A stretch of DNA of 8,118 nucleotides, taken from contig CALDNF010000128.1 in assembly GCA_937917475.1 (NCBI GenBank), positions 1 to 8,118 of the forward strand. The letters run 5' to 3'. The DNA is from an uncultured Faecalibacterium sp. Its GTDB lineage: Bacteria > Bacillota > Clostridia > Oscillospirales > Ruminococcaceae. The translations under genes and the position numbers were made by a program. The notes under the pieces are model-generated. The model did not search any database. It was not told where the DNA came from and saw only the letters and a program-made list of their open reading frames with translations. How positions within the stretch are numbered: the first letter of the stretch is position 1; every line of letters starts with the position of its first letter. Shown here one piece after another: positions 1-5,691 of this stretch.

Positions 1-220
1 CGTGGGGCAGGGCAGCGTTGTGGGCGGCAGTGCGGTATCCGCTGGTGATGGATACGGCCCGGCCGAAATGGTCCCGCACCGCTTGCAGCAGGGCCGTCAA
101 TTCGCTGTCAAGAAACACCGGGTCGGAGCCGTCGGCACAGGCAAACTCCCGCACCCGGAAATTCGCACGCAGCTTTTTCTCTCCCTCCCGGGTGAGGGAG
201 TAAACTTCCAATGACATCAT
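1..220 (-). CDS. Peptidase M15-like protein, 5' part only (partial)
   Basis: The reverse strand reads open from an ATG at 220 to the left edge (73 codons), so only the N-terminus is present. Visible segments are FRVREFACADGSD (about residues 21-33), a helix-like stretch with LLQAVRDHFG (44-53), and VSITSGYRTAAHN (56-68). This order is typical of the peptidase M15A / D-Ala-D-Ala carboxypeptidase-like family found in phage endolysins and bacterial cell-wall peptidases. The zinc-binding SxHxxGxAxD motif would lie beyond the edge, so catalysis cannot be judged. A consensus AGGAGG (226-231) sits 5 nt before the ATG at 220 and 8 nt before a second in-frame ATG at 217; either could be the start. No signal peptide is visible, which fits a phage-type or cytoplasmic enzyme. 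The gene is divergent from the 3D-domain gene. The family call rests on remembered resemblance of the N-terminal half only. Confidence 0.75.
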   Translation of the reverse strand, partial: MMSLEVYSLTREGEKKLRANFRVREFACADGSDPVFLDSELTALLQAVRDHFGRAVSITSGYRTAAHNAALPH

Positions 221-225
221 TCTTA

Positions 226-231
226 CCTCCT
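226..231 (-). promoter_or_regulatory. Ribosome binding site of the M15-like gene
   Basis: The reverse strand reads AAAGGAGGT here, a full match to the anti-Shine-Dalgarno sequence. It lies 5 nt from the ATG at 220 and 8 nt from the ATG at 217. It is the main evidence that the partial reverse-strand reading frame is a real gene. A possible -10 (TAAAAT on the reverse strand, 258-253) lies upstream but has no good -35 partner. Confidence 0.8.
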
Positions 232-629
232 TTCTGTCTGCTGTCTGAACTGATTTTAACCCAGAGTGCATCGGGGCGGAAGTGCGGTCAAATTTATTTT
301 GCTTTTGGCAGTTCCGTCATTTTGCCGGACGTGATTTTTGGGGAGTAATTCGGGCCGTTTTTTGTCTGAAAAAAGGTTCTGAATTAGCCCCGGATTTTAT
401 CGAAAAACAGCAGGAAAAGGACAGTTTGTCTTCTCTGAAATGTTCCAGAATCTGGTTGTGCGGCGGCGGAGAAATGAAAATTAAATGTTAAAAGATTATG
501 AATAAAAGAGGCTGTTTTTTTGCGAAAAAATCGGAAAGAAAGGACCGAAAAACCAATAATTGCGGGAAAACACTGTGCAAGATGCACAAAAAACTATGTT
601 AAGCAATTATCAAGTGACTTGACTCAGAT
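232..629. other. AT-rich divergent intergenic region, no gene seen
   Basis: About 400 bp between the divergent M15-like and 3D-domain genes. Short reading frames here have no ribosome binding site and no recognisable protein motif, and base composition drops to AT-rich relative to the flanking genes. Visible structure is limited to a tandem CTGTCTG repeat (234-247), a T7-GCG-A6 inverted repeat (515-530), and TGTGCA-AGA-TGCACA (574-588). The stretch presumably holds the reverse-strand promoter, but no convincing -35/-10 pair was found for it. Confidence 0.6.
574..588. repeat. Short inverted repeat TGTGCA-AGA-TGCACA
   Basis: A perfect 6-bp inverted repeat with a 3-nt centre, followed on the plus strand by an A tract. 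It lies 42 bp upstream of the -35 box of the 3D-domain gene. It could be a protein-binding site, or a weak hairpin on transcripts reading left; there is no T tract suited to a plus-strand terminator. TGCACA recurs inside the longer hairpin at 740-764. Confidence 0.35.
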
Positions 630-658
630 TTGACAAATTGGTCCTGGTCTGTTAAAAT
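630..658 (+). promoter_or_regulatory. Sigma-A-type promoter of the 3D-domain gene
   Basis: TTGACA (630-635) and TAAAAT (653-658) are separated by exactly 17 nt, so 11 of 12 positions match the housekeeping consensus. Transcription would start near 665. The -35 hexamer lies inside an 11-bp palindrome, ATTTGACAAAT (628-638), and another, AAGTGACTT (612-620), precedes it; either could be an operator. An overlapping TTGACT (619-624) is a weaker alternative -35. Confidence 0.8.
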
Positions 659-664
659 AATGCC

Positions 665-821
665 CGCTCAACGGACCAACAGACGTTGCAGCGTATAAAT
701 TTCACGCAAATGAAGTGAAATCGCCCTTTGGGCAATGACTGCACAGAGCGAGTTTCTCTGTGCAAAAAGCGGACCGTGGAAGAAAGTCCGCAGCGTATTC
801 CAAACTGTAAAAAGAGAGGAG
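665..821 (+). other. Hairpin-rich stretch: possible structured leader or N-terminal coding region
   Basis: Four consecutive potential stem-loops follow the promoter: TTTCAC/GTGAAA (700-720 region), GCCC/GGGC (723-733 region), a perfect 9-bp stem TGCACAGAG/CTCTGTGCA (740-748 with 756-764, 7-nt loop), and GCGGAC/GTCCGC (769-774 with 786-791). A direct repeat GCAGCGTAT occurs at 688-696 and 790-798, each preceded by CGGACC. The stretch ends in a purine-rich AGAGAGGAG (813-821). The downstream reading frame is open from 714, so the same bases may code for an N-terminal cytoplasmic segment. No known riboswitch consensus, including ydaO/c-di-AMP and GEMM c-di-GMP, could be matched by eye. Confidence 0.4.
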
Positions 822-1880
822 TTGTCTCGTATCGCTTCCGTCAAATTTAAAAAAGCCTTGTCTGACTGCATCCGTGCAGTCTCTCCCCGAGTGCTGGCGT
901 TCTGCGTCATGGTCGTGTGCCTTGGTTTCACGCTGACCGTGACCGCCGCAAATCTGCGGCCGACCTACGTCACCGACTCCAATACCATTTCCACTGTTTC
1001 TGCTGCCAACACCGGCAGCGCAGCCCGTGCGGTAAGCCTTTCTGCTTCCGCCGAGGGAGAGCAGGACAAAGTCTACTACACTGCGTTCAGCGGCAGCCTG
1101 GCTTCCCTGAACATCGACCGTGTCTTCTCCGTGACCATTCAGGCCGACGGTCAGGAGTATCCGGTCTCCATGCTTTACGGCACCGTTGCCGATGCACTGA
1201 ACCGTGCCGGCATCACGCTGGATGCGGATGACTACACCGAGCCCGCACTGGACCAGCCGGTTTCCATGGGCGACAAGATCGTGGTCCACCGGGTCGATTA
1301 CTACGACCGTGTGGAAACGCAGGCCATCCCCTATGAGACATCTTATGTCTACACCAGCCTTTATTTCCGCAACACCAACCGTGCCACCACCCTGCAGCAC
1401 GGCTCCAATGGGGAGCAGACCATTACCACCCGGGACCGTTATGTGGACGGTGAACTGGAAAACAGCACGGTGGTGGATGTGACTACCACCGTGGAGCCTA
1501 CCAGCCATGTCATCAAGACCTATGGCGCAGGAGCTCCGGTGTCGCCCCTGACCGGGCCGGACGGCACCACCAATGCCCCCAGCTCCTACAAGAAGGTGCT
1601 GACCGGCAAGGCCACCGGTTATTACTCCAAGGGCGGCAAGGGCTCTTCGGGTCTGGGTCTGGGTTACGGCACCGTTGCCGTGGACCCCAGCGTGATCCCT
1701 TACGGCACCCTGCTGTATATCACCTCCACCGATGGCAGCTTCGTGTATGGCTATGCGCTGGCTACTGACACCGGCATTGCACTTCAGAATGGTCAGATCC
1801 TTGTGGACCTGTTCTATGAGACCTACGCCGAGTCGGTCATCAACGGAGCCATTCAGGTCAATGTCTATGTTGTGAACTGA
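735..1880 (+). CDS. DUF348-G5-3D domain cell-wall protein (YabE/RpfB-like)
   Basis: A 381-residue extracytoplasmic protein likely acting on peptidoglycan. In order it shows a basic N-terminus, a hydrophobic segment at about 53-72 (membrane anchor or signal peptide, with possible cleavage after VTA at 71), a Ser/Ala/Thr-rich linker (80-115), one DUF348-like repeat (130-186), a G5 domain (187-264, with IPYETS and QHGSNGEQ), a short Pro/Gly linker, and a C-terminal 3D domain (288-381). The three aspartates naming the 3D fold are seen in AVDPSVIPYGT (D317), ATDTG (D345) and LVDLFY (D358). This double-psi barrel is related to MltA-type lytic transglycosylases, and the architecture resembles Bacillus YabE with fewer DUF348 repeats. 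ATG 735 is the first start after the in-frame stop at 711 but lacks a clear ribosome binding site. An AGGAG at 817-821 abuts an in-frame TTG at 822, so the true start is uncertain. The gene is monocistronic, with its own promoter and terminator. Confidence 0.88.
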   Translation: MTAQSEFLCAKSGPWKKVRSVFQTVKREELSRIASVKFKKALSDCIRAVSPRVLAFCVMVVCLGFTLTVTAANLRPTYVTDSNTISTVSAANTGSAARAVSLSASAEGEQDKVYYTAFSGSLASLNIDRVFSVTIQADGQEYPVSMLYGTVADALNRAGITLDADDYTEPALDQPVSMGDKIVVHRVDYYDRVETQAIPYETSYVYTSLYFRNTNRATTLQHGSNGEQTITTRDRYVDGELENSTVVDVTTTVEPTSHVIKTYGAGAPVSPLTGPDGTTNAPSSYKKVLTGKATGYYSKGGKGSSGLGLGYGTVAVDPSVIPYGTLLYITSTDGSFVYGYALATDTGIALQNGQILVDLFYETYAESVINGAIQVNVYVVN

Positions 1881-1887
1881 GTGACTG

Positions 1888-1897
1888 TTTCCGGAAA
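1888..1897. repeat. Palindrome TTTCCGGAAA, copy 1
   Basis: A perfect 10-bp palindrome just after the stop codon of the 3D-domain gene. The same ten bases recur within the longer palindrome at 2091-2102, with centres 204 bp apart. Both lie in the spacer before glgB, which makes a shared DNA-binding protein possible. Confidence 0.4.
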
Positions 1898-1943
1898 GAC
1901 CGGTTTTTGAATCAGAGATCTTAAAAACGAATACGCAAAAGAG

Positions 1944-1998
1944 CATCCGCTTCTTCTTTCGCAAAATAAGCGAAAAAAGGGGCGGATGTTTCTTTTTT
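1944..1998 (+). terminator. Intrinsic terminator after the 3D-domain gene
   Basis: CATCCGC (1944-1950) pairs with GCGGATG (1982-1988), and TTTCGC (1957-1962) pairs with GCGAAA (1970-1975) around the 7-nt loop AAAATAA. The intervening TTCTTC/AAAGGG segments also pair apart from one C-A mismatch and two G-U wobbles, giving a stem of about 19 positions. TTTCTTTTTT follows immediately (1989-1998). It isolates the cell-wall gene from the glycogen operon. The opposite strand has only a weak T-run, so bidirectional action is doubtful. Confidence 0.9.
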
Positions 1999-2029
1999 GA
2001 CAAGAAACTGTCAGGATTGACCATATTTC

Positions 2030-2057
2030 TTGTCTAAAATTGGGTAAGTTGTATATA
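2030..2057 (+). promoter_or_regulatory. Weaker alternative promoter upstream of glgB
   Basis: TTGTCT (2030-2035), then 16 nt, then TATATA (2052-2057). Both boxes are imperfect (4 of 6 each). If used, it would give a leader of about 130 nt containing the palindrome at 2091-2102. It is recorded as the next best candidate after the pair at 2107-2135. Confidence 0.3.
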
Positions 2058-2090
2058 TCGGAAAAATATCGACGAAAAGTTTATGGTACA

Positions 2091-2102
2091 TTTTCCGGAA
2101 AA
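2091..2102. promoter_or_regulatory. Palindrome TTTTCCGGAAAA, candidate operator
   Basis: A perfect 12-bp palindrome ending 4 bp before the -35 box of the candidate glg promoter. Its ten central bases are identical to the palindrome at 1888-1897. The position fits an activator site or an upstream operator for glgBCDA. No consensus of a known regulator such as CcpA (cre) was recognised. Confidence 0.45.
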
Positions 2103-2106
2103 AGCC

Positions 2107-2135
2107 TTGAAAAATGTGCAAAAAATCTTTAATAT
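2107..2135 (+). promoter_or_regulatory. Candidate promoter of the glg operon
   Basis: TTGAAA (2107-2112) is followed after 17 nt by TAATAT (2130-2135), so 5 of 6 and 4 of 6 bases match sigma-A boxes with ideal spacing. The predicted start near 2142 gives a 50-nt leader starting just before the hairpin at 2149-2176. An overlapping TATAAG (2133-2138) would need a 20-nt spacer and is less likely. Confidence 0.6.
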
Positions 2136-2148
2136 AAGAGAGTAAAAG

Positions 2149-2185
2149 GTACAGACTGCCCCTTTGCAGCCTGTACGGGGAGGAG
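2149..2185 (+). promoter_or_regulatory. glgB leader hairpin directly abutting the ribosome binding site
   Basis: GTACAG (2149-2154) pairs with CTGTAC (2171-2176), and CTGC (2156-2159) pairs with GCAG (2166-2169), with one A-C mismatch and a CCCTTT loop. The ribosome binding site GGGGAGGAG (2177-2185) begins at the very next base, 6 nt before ATG 2192. The loop CCCTTT could in principle pair with purines of the binding site, and the stem at the likely 5' end could stabilise the mRNA. No T tract follows, so it is not a terminator. Confidence 0.55.
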
Positions 2186-2191
2186 CTGTTT

Positions 2192-4423
2192 ATGAAACCG
2201 ACTGAGGAAAAGATCAACGGAAATCCTTCAGATCTGCCGGTATACCTGTTCAAGCAGGGAAATAACTGCGAGGCGTACCGCTATTTCGGCGCACACATCG
2301 AACAGCGCGGCGGAGAGTCGGGCGTGGTCTTCCGCGTCTGGGCACCCCATGCCGTTGCCATCAGTGTTGTGGGCGACTTCAATAGCTGGAAGCCGGGCAG
2401 TCATCCCATGCGCAAGGTGGACGGAGATTCGGTCTGGGAGCTGTTTATCCCGGGCATGAAGGAATTCGATGTTTACAAATACTGTGTCACCACCCGTGCG
2501 GGAGATCTGGTCTACAAGGCCGACCCCTATGCATTCCACGCTGAGACCCGGCCGTCCAACGGCAGCAAGGTCTTTGACCTCAACGGCTTTGTCTGGCACG
2601 ACAAAGCATGGCAGGAGGCCCAGAAGAAGGCGGACGTGATCAACGGACCGATGAACATCTACGAGATGCACGCCGGAAGCTGGAAGCAGAAGGAGGGCGG
2701 CCTGCCCTATAATTACTCCGAGCTGGCCGATGAGCTGATCCCCTACATCACCGAGATGGGCTATACCCATGTGGAATTGCTGCCGGTGATGGAGTATCCC
2801 TTTGACGGCAGCTGGGGCTATCAGGTCACGGGCTATTTTGCCCCCACCAGCCGCTACGGCACCCCGAAGGACTTCATGGCCTTTGTGGATAAGCTGCACA
2901 CCGCCGGTATCGGCGTCATCATGGACTGGGTGCCTGCCCATTTCCCCAAGGATCAGTTCGGCCTGTATCAGTTTGACGGTGAGCCCTGCTACGAGGACCC
3001 CAACCCCAAGCGGGGCGAGCACAAGGAGTGGGGCACCATGGTGTTCGACTTCGGCCGCAGTGAGGTGCAGAGCTTTTTGATCTCCAGTGCCCTGTACTGG
3101 CTGGAGCAGTACCACATCGACGGTCTGCGGGTGGATGCCGTGGCATCCATGCTCTATCTGGATTACAACCGCAAGCAGGGCGAGTGGGAGCCCAACAAGG
3201 ACGGCGGCAAAGAGAATCTTGAGGCCGTGGCGTTCCTGCGCAAGCTGAACAACACCGTGCTGGGCCGTCATCCCCACAAGTACATGATCGCTGAGGAGTC
3301 CACTGCATGGCCCATGGTCACCAAACCTGCCTCGGACGGCGGTCTGGGCTTCAACTTCAAGTGGAACATGGGCTGGATGAACGATATGCTCAGCTACATG
3401 AAGACCGACCCGCTCTTCCGGGCCGGCAACCACAACAAGGTGACCTTCAGCTTCTTCTATGCATTCAGCGAGAACTTTGTACTGCCCATCAGCCACGATG
3501 AGGTGGTGCACGGCAAGGGCAGCCTGATCAACAAGATGCCCGGCGATTATGAGGCCAAGTTTGCAAACCTGCGCACCTTCTTCGGCTATATGCTGGCCCA
3601 CCCGGGCAAGAAGCTGCTGTTCATGGGTCAGGAGTTCGGTCAGTTTACCGAGTGGAACGAGGAAAAGCAGCTGGACTGGATGCTGCTGGGCTACGATAAG
3701 CACACCGAGCTGCAGACCTACGTCAAGACGCTGAACAAGTTCTACAAGGATCATCCTGCTTTCTGGCAGATCGATTACAGCTGGGAGGGCTTCCAGTGGA
3801 TCGTCCCTGACGATTCTCAGCAGAGCGTGGTGGCTTTCCTGCGCAAGGATGCGGCAGGCAAGCAGATCCTCGTGGTCTGCAACTTCAACCCGGTCCTGCG
3901 GGAGGGCTACACCCTCGGCGCACCGGTCTCCGGTACTTACAAAGAGGTGCTGAACAGCGACGACGCAGAGTTCGGCGGCAGTGGCACTGTGCACAATAAG
4001 GCAGTCCGCACCAAGAAAAAGCCGCTCCATGGCTTTGAGCAGAGCATTACTATTACTCTGCCGCCCATGAGCACACTCTACTTTGAGGTTCCCACCAAGC
4101 GTGCTGCCCGCAAGACCGCCGCAGAGAAGGCGGCAGAAGCAGAAAAGACGGTCAAAAAGACCACTCGCAAGGCCGCAAAGGCAGAGGAGGCTCCCGCAAA
4201 GGAGAAGAAAGCCCCTGCCAAGCGCACCGCAAAGCCCAAGGCAGAAAAAGCGGAGAAGCCTGCAAAGGCCGAGAAGGCAGAGAAACCTGCAAAGGCTGCA
4301 AAAGTTCCTGCAAAGAAAGCAGCAAAGCCCAAGGCTGACAAACCGGCCAAGACGGAGGAAAAGGCCCCCGCCAAGACTACCCGCAAGCCCCGAGCCAAAA
4401 AGACTGCAGAGCCCAAAGAGTGA
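2192..4423 (+). CDS. glgB: 1,4-alpha-glucan (glycogen) branching enzyme with Lys/Ala-rich tail
   Basis: A 743-residue GH13 branching enzyme that cuts alpha-1,4 glucan chains and rejoins them as alpha-1,6 branches. It has an N-terminal CBM48-type module (about 31-118, VFRVWAPHA and GDFNSW), a catalytic barrel (about 150-530) and a C-terminal beta domain to about 633. All GH13 signature regions are present: DWVPAH (D245-H250), GLRVDAVASM with nucleophile D315, IAEES with acid/base E368, and PISHDEVVHGKGS with H435 and D436. It lacks the extra N1 domain of E. coli-type enzymes. The enzyme core of about 634 residues equals the usual family length; residues 635-743 are an added basic tail. The start is supported by GGGGAGGAG 6 nt upstream. 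It is the first gene of the operon, 74 nt before glgC. It probably works in the cytoplasm on the product of GlgA. Confidence 0.97.
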   Translation: MKPTEEKINGNPSDLPVYLFKQGNNCEAYRYFGAHIEQRGGESGVVFRVWAPHAVAISVVGDFNSWKPGSHPMRKVDGDSVWELFIPGMKEFDVYKYCVTTRAGDLVYKADPYAFHAETRPSNGSKVFDLNGFVWHDKAWQEAQKKADVINGPMNIYEMHAGSWKQKEGGLPYNYSELADELIPYITEMGYTHVELLPVMEYPFDGSWGYQVTGYFAPTSRYGTPKDFMAFVDKLHTAGIGVIMDWVPAHFPKDQFGLYQFDGEPCYEDPNPKRGEHKEWGTMVFDFGRSEVQSFLISSALYWLEQYHIDGLRVDAVASMLYLDYNRKQGEWEPNKDGGKENLEAVAFLRKLNNTVLGRHPHKYMIAEESTAWPMVTKPASDGGLGFNFKWNMGWMNDMLSYMKTDPLFRAGNHNKVTFSFFYAFSENFVLPISHDEVVHGKGSLINKMPGDYEAKFANLRTFFGYMLAHPGKKLLFMGQEFGQFTEWNEEKQLDWMLLGYDKHTELQTYVKTLNKFYKDHPAFWQIDYSWEGFQWIVPDDSQQSVVAFLRKDAAGKQILVVCNFNPVLREGYTLGAPVSGTYKEVLNSDDAEFGGSGTVHNKAVRTKKKPLHGFEQSITITLPPMSTLYFEVPTKRAARKTAAEKAAEAEKTVKKTTRKAAKAEEAPAKEKKAPAKRTAKPKAEKAEKPAKAEKAEKPAKAAKVPAKKAAKPKADKPAKTEEKAPAKTTRKPRAKKTAEPKE
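4094..4420 (+). other. Coding region of the histone H1-like basic tail of GlgB
   Basis: Residues 635-743 contain 33 Lys, 6 Arg, 32 Ala, 14 Glu, 1 Asp, 11 Pro, 10 Thr and 2 Val, with no aromatic residue, Gly, Leu, Ile or Cys. The net charge is about +24. Motifs such as KAAKPKA and APAKKT-like runs resemble histone H1 or bacterial H1-like tails, so the segment is expected to be disordered. It stays in frame with the enzyme and ends at the normal stop. Synonymous codon variation between its repeats argues against a recent slippage artefact. Confidence 0.9.
4241..4294 (+). repeat. Two tandem 27-bp units in the GlgB tail (AEKAEKPAK twice)
   Basis: Units 4241-4267 and 4268-4294 encode the same nine residues, AEKAEKPAK, but differ at several third codon positions (for example GCA/GCC, GAA/GAG, AAA/AAG). 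The identical protein with diverged DNA suggests an old duplication kept at the amino-acid level. Confidence 0.85.
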
Positions 4424-4431
4424 CCGGGACC

Positions 4432-4457
4432 GAACCATTTCATTGTTGAACCATTTC
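4432..4457 (+). repeat. Direct repeat GAACCATTTC between glgB and glgC
   Basis: The ten bases occur at 4432-4441 and 4448-4457, a 16-bp period. CATTTC in each copy can pair with GAAATG at 4471-4476, so the two copies give alternative hairpins just before the glgC ribosome binding site. Confidence 0.5.
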
Positions 4458-4488
4458 CATCTAAAACCAGGAAATGCTTAAAGGGGAG
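4452..4488 (+). promoter_or_regulatory. Intercistronic hairpin and glgC ribosome binding site
   Basis: CATTTCC (4452-4458) pairs with GGAAATG (4470-4476) around an 11-nt loop. AAGGGGAG (4481-4488) follows and lies 9 nt before the ATG at 4498, which supports that start. An earlier in-frame ATG at 4474 falls inside the stem and has no properly spaced binding site, so it is rejected as the start. Confidence 0.55.
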
Positions 4489-4497
4489 AATAAAGCT

Positions 4498-5691
4498 ATG
4501 GCAAAAGAAATTGTGGCAATGATCCTTGCCGGCGGACGTGGCTCGCGTTTGTACGCGCTGACACAGAAAACGGCAAAACCGGCGGTGTCCTTCGGCGGCA
4601 AATACCGCATCGTGGACTTCCCGCTGTCCAACTGCGTCAACTCCAACATTGATACCGTTGGCATCGCAACCCAGTATCAGCCCCAGAAGCTGAACGAGTA
4701 CATCGGCAATGGCCAGCCCTGGGATCTGGACCGTCTGTACGGCGGCGTGCACACCCTGCCCCCTTATGAGCAGGCAAAGGGCACCGACTGGTACAAGGGC
4801 ACGGCAAACGCCATTTATCAGAATATCAGCTTCATCGATAACTATGACCCGGAATATGTCATCATCCTGTCCGGCGACCAGATCTGCAAGCAGGACTATG
4901 CCGACTTCCTCCGCTTCCACAAGGAGAAGGGTGCAGAGTTCTCTGTGGCAGTCATGGAAGTTGACTGGAAGGAAGCTTCCCGCTTCGGCCTGATGGTCGC
5001 AGACGAGGATGACAAGATCACCGAGTTTCAGGAGAAGCCCCCGGTGCCCAAGTCCAATCTGGCATCCATGGGCATCTACATCTTCAACTGGGACGTCCTG
5101 AAGAAGTATCTGGAAGAGGACGAAGCAGACCCCAACTCCAAGAACGACTTCGGCATGAACATCATCCCCGCCCTGCTGCGGGATGGCCGCAAGATGTATG
5201 CATACCACTTCAACGGCTACTGGCGTGACGTGGGCACCATCGACAGCCTGTGGGAAGCCAACATGGAGGTTCTGGACCCCGAGAATTCCGGCATCGACAT
5301 CTTCGATGAGAAGTGGAAGATCTACAGTCGCAACCCGGTGCTGCCCGCCCAGAAGATCGGCCCCCGTGCCGTCGTGCAGGACTCCCTTATCACCGAGGGC
5401 TGCAAGATCTACGGCAATGTCAAGCACTCGGTGCTGAGCGCAGGCGTCGTGGTCGAAGAGGGTGCAACCGTGGAAGATGCCGTCCTGATGGATGACGTTG
5501 TGGTCAAGGCAGGCGCAGTGGTCAAACGCTGTATCCTGGCTGAGGGCGTCAAGGTGGGCGCAGGCGCAGCCATCGGCGGCGACGGCCCCATCGCCCATGT
5601 GGGCACCGGTCTGACTATTGGTGCAGGCGCAACCGTCAAGGAAGGTGCCAAAGTATTTGAATCCGTCAAGGAGGGCGAGGAAGTATGCTGA
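4498..5691 (+). CDS. glgC: Glucose-1-phosphate adenylyltransferase, catalytic subunit
   Basis: A 397-residue ADP-glucose pyrophosphorylase: ATP plus glucose-1-phosphate gives ADP-glucose and pyrophosphate, the committed step of glycogen synthesis. The N-terminal nucleotidyltransferase domain (about 1-260) shows the nucleotide-binding LAGGRGSRL (10-18), KPAVSFGGKYRIVDFPLSN (27-45), WYKGTANAI (98-106), metal-binding LSGD (D127), the sugar-phosphate motif FQEKP (K180), SNLASMGIYIF (186-196) and YWRDVGT (D244). The C-terminal part (about 285-385) is a left-handed beta-helix of hexapeptide-like repeats. Length and motifs match Firmicute GlgC. The usual GDHIY reads GDQIC here (128 and 130). The start at ATG 4498 gives the normal MxKEIVAMILAGG beginning. 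The 3' end overlaps glgD by 7 nt, implying coupled translation and a GlgC-GlgD complex. Confidence 0.96.
   Translation: MAKEIVAMILAGGRGSRLYALTQKTAKPAVSFGGKYRIVDFPLSNCVNSNIDTVGIATQYQPQKLNEYIGNGQPWDLDRLYGGVHTLPPYEQAKGTDWYKGTANAIYQNISFIDNYDPEYVIILSGDQICKQDYADFLRFHKEKGAEFSVAVMEVDWKEASRFGLMVADEDDKITEFQEKPPVPKSNLASMGIYIFNWDVLKKYLEEDEADPNSKNDFGMNIIPALLRDGRKMYAYHFNGYWRDVGTIDSLWEANMEVLDPENSGIDIFDEKWKIYSRNPVLPAQKIGPRAVVQDSLITEGCKIYGNVKHSVLSAGVVVEEGATVEDAVLMDDVVVKAGAVVKRCILAEGVKVGAGAAIGGDGPIAHVGTGLTIGAGATVKEGAKVFESVKEGEEVC

Noticed and set aside
282..491. A 69-codon plus-strand open frame in the AT-rich spacer
   Set aside because: No Shine-Dalgarno sequence, unusual codon use compared with neighbours, and no recognisable protein features.
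769..791. RNase P RNA-like GAAAGTCCG fragment
   Set aside because: Only a short resemblance to the GGAAAGUCCG core; the other conserved regions and the expected 350-400 nt length are absent.
665..830. ydaO (c-di-AMP) or GEMM (c-di-GMP) riboswitch
   Set aside because: Expected by gene context, but the conserved cores (for example GGUGAAUC and CCGAAUCCGUCAG of ydaO, or the GACGCAAAGC of GEMM-I) are not found.
1891..1909. CCGG-AAAGA-CCGG-TTTTT as a terminator
   Set aside because: The stem is only 4 bp; the real terminator, with a stem of about 19 positions and a T tract, is at 1944-1998.
702..2024. A 440-codon open frame on the minus strand across the 3D-domain gene
   Set aside because: It has no ribosome binding site or domain, and it runs through the strong terminator. 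The plus-strand frame has clear DUF348, G5 and 3D domains.
1999..2191. CcpA cre site for carbon control of glgB
   Set aside because: No stretch matches the cre consensus acceptably.
2228..4438. A 736-codon open frame on the minus strand across glgB
   Set aside because: It mirrors glgB codon bias (few sense codons that give reverse stops), has no ribosome binding site or recognisable motif, and the plus-strand frame encodes an unmistakable branching enzyme.
4474..4497. ATG 4474 as the glgC start (eight extra residues)
   Set aside because: The ATG lies in a hairpin without a spaced binding site; AAGGGGAG at 4481-4488 points to ATG 4498, which also gives the family-typical N-terminus.
4078..5598. 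A 506-codon open frame on the minus strand across the glgB tail and glgC
   Set aside because: It is a shadow of the GC-biased plus-strand genes, with low-complexity translation opposite the Lys/Ala tail and no initiation signal.
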